Below are positions 6,123-8,134 of a stretch of DNA of 8,134 nucleotides, piece after piece; the first letter of the stretch is position 1, and the number at the start of each line of letters is the position of its first letter. The position numbers were made by a program, and so were the translations under genes. Source of the DNA: JANNSW01 sp031431235 (GTDB lineage: Bacteria; Pseudomonadota; Alphaproteobacteria; Rhizobiales; Hyphomicrobiaceae); contig JANPDA010000440.1 of NCBI GenBank assembly GCA_031431235.1, positions 1 to 8,134 on the forward strand, written 5' to 3'. The notes under the pieces are model-generated. The model was not told the origin of the DNA. It saw nothing but the letters and a program-made list of their open reading frames with translations, and searched no databases.

Positions 6123-7499
6123 TCAGGCCGTTGCCCGTTTTGGTCTTTGTTTTGTTTTTGCTGCAGTTTCTTTGTTCGATCCTTTTGCCCGTTTCTTCGT
6201 CCCGACCCATGTTCTTGCCTGGGCCGCGCGCGCAGACGCCGTCAAGGTCGGCCGTCGCTCGGGCGCCGCCGCCGGGCTCTGTGCTTGCAGGCCGCACCTT
6301 GACGGCGGCGAGCACGCGGCCAGGCTTGCGGGAGTCGGGGCAAGACTTTTCCCCTCTGCATCATAGCGGCCGATGCAGCGCGGCCCGTGGAAGATGGCGA
6401 GCGTCCCGTCGTGGTGCTCGTGCACCCGCACGTTCGCTTTCACATAGTGGGCCCTCAGCGGGCTCGCCGGCAGCTGCAGGCTCATGCCCTGCCAGCGCAC
6501 CGTGTTGTCGCGACCGACCGTCCGCCCCTCCTGCACGCACACGATGTCGGAGAGCATGCTCTTGTCCCTTGCCTCCACGAACGCGCTTTCGGGCAACAGG
6601 GCCGGCGTCGTGAACCGCGCATTGTGCCGCGGCAGATAGTCCTCGCGGATCCACCGGTTCGCCGTCCCGATATCCCTGATGCCGGCTTTGGCGAGCTCCT
6701 TGATCAGCCGCCCCTGCAACGTCCCGAACATCCGCTCGCTCCGGCCGCGAGCCTCGGGCGAGTAGGCCGCAATGTGCTCGATGCCGAGCCGGTCGAGCGC
6801 GCGGCCAACCTGCGAGGGATGCTCCCGGTCGACCTTGCCGCCCGCCTCCGGCGTCGTGAAGTAGTGGCTCCCCCGGTCCGTGTAGAGGCTTGCCGGCAAC
6901 CCCTTCGCCGAAAAAACCTCCAGGCACGCCCGCATCGTCGAGGCCGTCCCTTCCTCCTCCACCAGAAACGCCGAGTAGATCTCGCTCGTCGCGTCGTCCA
7001 TGGTCGCTATCAGGTCGAGCTGAGGCTCGCCCTCGAGCCAATCCGCCCGGCTGCCGTCCTGGTGCAGCATCATCCCCACACACGGCTTGCGCGGCCGCTT
7101 GCGCCGATGCTTGCCACGGCGCTCGGCGCGCTCGACCAATCCCGCCGCATGCAGCTGCGTCTTCGTCCAGCTGTAGCTCCAGGGGTACTTGCCCCGAGCC
7201 TGAAGATGATCGTGGAAGTGCCTCACATTCCACCCTGAATACTCGTCACGATAGAGCCTCAGCATCCCCTCGACCGCATCGACCGGCACTCGCCGCGCCG
7301 ACGCTCGACCGAGCCGCTTGTCGCACAAGCCCGCTTCCTCCTCCTCCTCGAAGCGATCCCGGTAGCGGCGGAACTGTCGCTCCGACATCCCCAACATCTC
7401 CGCCGCTTCCACCTGACTCAACTCCCGCCGATCCCAGCGGCTCAAAATATCCCTGAACTTCCGCATTCTCCGGTCCTGCATCACCTCCGTCCGATTCAT
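6123..7499 (-). CDS. IS transposase, DDE/rve fold, ISNCY-like
   Basis: 458 residues. N-terminal helix-turn-helix at about 25-50 (ELSQVEAAEMLGMSERQFRRY) followed by an acidic run EEEEE (51-55); this part should recognise the terminal repeats. A second helical DNA-binding region spans about 70-125, then a basic stretch (128-138, GKHRRKRPRK). The catalytic RNase H-like core has D148 (HQDGSRADWL), D208 (YTDRGSHYF) and E255 (ARGRSERMFGTLQ). A beta-barrel-like region at about 315-383 precedes an Ala/Pro/Lys-rich basic tail (384-458). All three acidic residues are present and no frameshift is seen, so it is likely functional. The start is supported by GAGGAGGGGG six bases before the ATG at 7499, 24 bp inside the right terminal repeat. 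Family naming rests on the Q-D-G-S...W-L and G-R-S-E-R-M-F motifs seen in ISNCY transposases; the exact subgroup was not verified. Confidence 0.9.
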   Translation of the reverse strand: MNRTEVMQDRRMRKFRDILSRWDRRELSQVEAAEMLGMSERQFRRYRDRFEEEEEAGLCDKRLGRASARRVPVDAVEGMLRLYRDEYSGWNVRHFHDHLQARGKYPWSYSWTKTQLHAAGLVERAERRGKHRRKRPRKPCVGMMLHQDGSRADWLEGEPQLDLIATMDDATSEIYSAFLVEEEGTASTMRACLEVFSAKGLPASLYTDRGSHYFTTPEAGGKVDREHPSQVGRALDRLGIEHIAAYSPEARGRSERMFGTLQGRLIKELAKAGIRDIGTANRWIREDYLPRHNARFTTPALLPESAFVEARDKSMLSDIVCVQEGRTVGRDNTVRWQGMSLQLPASPLRAHYVKANVRVHEHHDGTLAIFHGPRCIGRYDAEGKSLAPTPASLAACSPPSRCGLQAQSPAAAPERRPTLTASARAAQARTWVGTKKRAKGSNKETAAKTKQRPKRATA

Positions 7500-7523
7500 C
7501 CGACACCCCCTCCTCGGGCGGTG

Positions 7524-7582
7524 TACGGACTACCGGACAGATCGTGTGCTACCTATTCCGGACATATCATGTGCTCTCGACA
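7524..7582 (-). repeat. Right terminal inverted repeat of the insertion sequence
   Basis: 59 bases, read on the minus strand from 7582 as TGTCGAGAGC and ending AGTCCGTA at 7524. It holds two tandem copies of a motif close to AGCACAyGATmTGTCCGG, 25 bases apart (outer copy around 7558-7575, inner around 7533-7550). The block GGTAGCACACGA is identical to the left end. The transposase promoter probably lies within or beside this repeat. Confidence 0.85.
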
Positions 7583-7990
7583 GGAGGCGGGATGGGAGGC
7601 GAGGTGGAGGAACCGGGCATCGGCGCTGCCAGCCATGATGCTCTGGACGCGACACCGCGTTGATCGGCTGGCCGTCTGGACCATTCCCCGCTTGCTGAAC
7701 CGATTGCGGAGCGTCAGGCAGGGTCTGCAGGCGACGCAGGTGACGCGGGTGGCCCACTGCCTCATAAGTCGTGGGCGGAAATTGTCGGATCGGTCACTTC
7801 CGGTTACGGTCAGGGCAGACGTGAGGCCGTATCGCTGGCGGTGACGCGATGGGCCAATACCTGCCGCAACCCGCCATGCGACTCCGACCTTGCGGTTCAC
7901 GTTTGGACAGATAGAGTGTCGTCCAATCCGTAGCGGGGTCACAGGAAGATACGTTGTCACCATGAAGGCCACGCAAATATGGTTTGATCG

Positions 7991-8020
7991 TTGGCCAGTC
8001 GATTAGCCTGTCCGCATAAT
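7991..8020 (+). promoter_or_regulatory. Possible sigma-70-type promoter for the exported-protein gene
   Basis: TTGGCC (7991-7996) and CATAAT (8015-8020), spaced by 18 bases, approximate a -35/-10 pair in the only AT-rich stretch before the gene. A transcript starting near 8027 would have a leader of only about 13 bases, just enough for the ribosome site. The match is partial and the call is an inference. Confidence 0.3.
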
Positions 8021-8028
8021 TAATTGTT

Positions 8029-8033
8029 GGAGG
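8029..8033 (+). promoter_or_regulatory. Strong ribosome binding site supporting a TTG start
   Basis: GGAGG lies six bases before the TTG at 8040, an ideal spacing. No ATG or GTG lies in the same frame nearby. This site, together with the signal peptide encoded immediately downstream, decides the non-ATG start. Confidence 0.7.
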
Positions 8034-8039
8034 ACTCTC

Positions 8040-8134
8040 TTGACGAAGCCAAAGAGGAAACAGATCCGACTGTACATTCCATTCATTCTCGGTATTTTAG
8101 CTGGTCCCGTGTTTGCGCAAGAAACATTCGGGAG
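8040..8134 (+). CDS. Start of a secreted or periplasmic protein gene, cut by the window edge
   Basis: Only 31 codons are present, read from a TTG start: (M)TKPKRKQIRLYIPFILGIL and on through AGPVFAQETFG. This is a textbook Sec signal peptide: a basic n-region (residues 3-10, several Lys/Arg), a hydrophobic core (about 11-22) and a V-F-A cleavage site at 24-26, giving a mature start QETFG. The protein should therefore be exported to the periplasm, outer membrane or medium; no Cys follows the cleavage site, so it is not a lipoprotein. The mature domain is outside the window and no function can be given. Base composition is distinctly lower in GC than the rest of the window, with codons such as ATT, TTA and ACA that the other genes avoid, hinting at a different origin. 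The gene reads away from the insertion sequence. Confidence 0.7.
   Translation, partial: MTKPKRKQIRLYIPFILGILAGPVFAQETFG

Larger units (their letters stand above)
6013..7582 (-). mobile_element. Insertion sequence, ISNCY-like, apparently complete
   Basis: A 1570-bp element bounded by 59-bp imperfect terminal inverted repeats, each starting TGTCGA, with one transposase gene reading leftward. The near-identical block TGTCCGG(n)GGTAGCACACGA occurs at both ends in opposite orientation, which anchors the alignment. The outer TGTCGAnAGC and inner TCCGTA also match. No clean target-site duplication is seen: left flank ends GGCGGCAG, right flank begins GGAGGCGG. Either the duplication has decayed, the element does not make one, or the ends are a few bases off. 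A hairpin GCGG-TGGA-CCGC (6093-6104) follows the transposase stop inside the left end. The gene is full-length with its catalytic residues, so the element may still be active. Confidence 0.85.
7583..8039. other. Non-coding or decayed region right of the insertion sequence
   Basis: 457 bases with no gene I can support. Open frames on both strands at about 7520-7970 run into the end of the insertion sequence, are Arg/Cys/Ser-rich, lack ribosome sites and match nothing I recognise. They could be remains of a gene cut by the insertion, but nothing shows it. GGACAGATAGAGTG (7905-7918) resembles the insertion sequence's inner repeat GGACAGATCGTGTG (7535-7548) at 12 of 14 bases. From about 7970 the DNA becomes clearly AT-richer, leading into the gene at 8040. 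Confidence 0.5.

Noticed and set aside
6032..7564. Shorter insertion-sequence boundaries at the TGTCCGG blocks
   Set aside because: Homology between the two ends continues outward (TGTCGAnAGC at matching distance), and the two repeats then have equal length, so 6013 and 7582 fit better.
7521..7972. Open frames on both strands right of the transposase
   Set aside because: Both overlap the insertion sequence's terminal repeat, lack ribosome sites and have unconvincing Arg/Cys/Ser-rich sequences.
1..8134. CRISPR arrays, tRNA or rRNA genes, defence or toxin-antitoxin systems
   Set aside because: No regularly spaced repeats, cloverleaf, rRNA-like stretch or recognisable defence proteins were seen on either strand.

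Overview
The window is high-GC DNA (most coding positions end in G or C) with compact single-gene units. The proteins look alphaproteobacterial: a MetY-type sulfhydrylase, a HemL-like class III aminotransferase, a GMC-family flavoprotein dehydrogenase and an ISNCY-like transposase. This suggests a metabolically versatile soil or plant-associated alphaproteobacterium. The genus cannot be fixed from the sequence alone.

Layout from left to right. (1) 78-1361, minus strand: O-acetylhomoserine sulfhydrylase (metY), followed by a 12-bp inverted repeat that may end its transcript. (2) 1362-1758: a divergent intergenic region with overlapping inverted and direct repeats. (3) 1759-2121, plus strand: a two-helix small membrane protein of unknown function. 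(4) 2241-3554, plus strand: a PLP-dependent class III aminotransferase related to HemL but probably not a true glutamate-1-semialdehyde aminomutase. (5) 3555-3988: a non-coding gap. (6) 3989-4171, plus strand: a small 4-oxalocrotonate tautomerase family protein that keeps Pro1 but has lost both classical active-site arginines. It faces (7) 4230-5891, minus strand: an FAD-dependent GMC oxidoreductase resembling choline/alcohol dehydrogenases. (8) 6013-7582: a complete-looking insertion sequence of 1570 bp with 59-bp imperfect terminal inverted repeats and one DDE transposase on the minus strand. It lies only about 120 bp upstream of the GMC gene and in the same orientation. (9) 7583-8039: non-coding DNA, becoming AT-richer. 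(10) 8040 to the end, plus strand: the start of a gene for an exported protein, opening with TTG behind a strong Shine-Dalgarno and encoding a clear signal peptide.

How the genes relate: there is no obvious shared pathway. MetY belongs to methionine/sulfur assimilation. The aminotransferase, tautomerase and GMC dehydrogenase are typical scattered catabolic or biosynthetic enzymes. The insertion sequence has probably separated the GMC gene from its former upstream region. I found no convincing new multi-gene system. The points most worth a second look are the doubled terminal repeats of the insertion sequence, the arginine-less tautomerase, the insertion upstream of the GMC gene and the truncated secreted-protein gene at the right edge.
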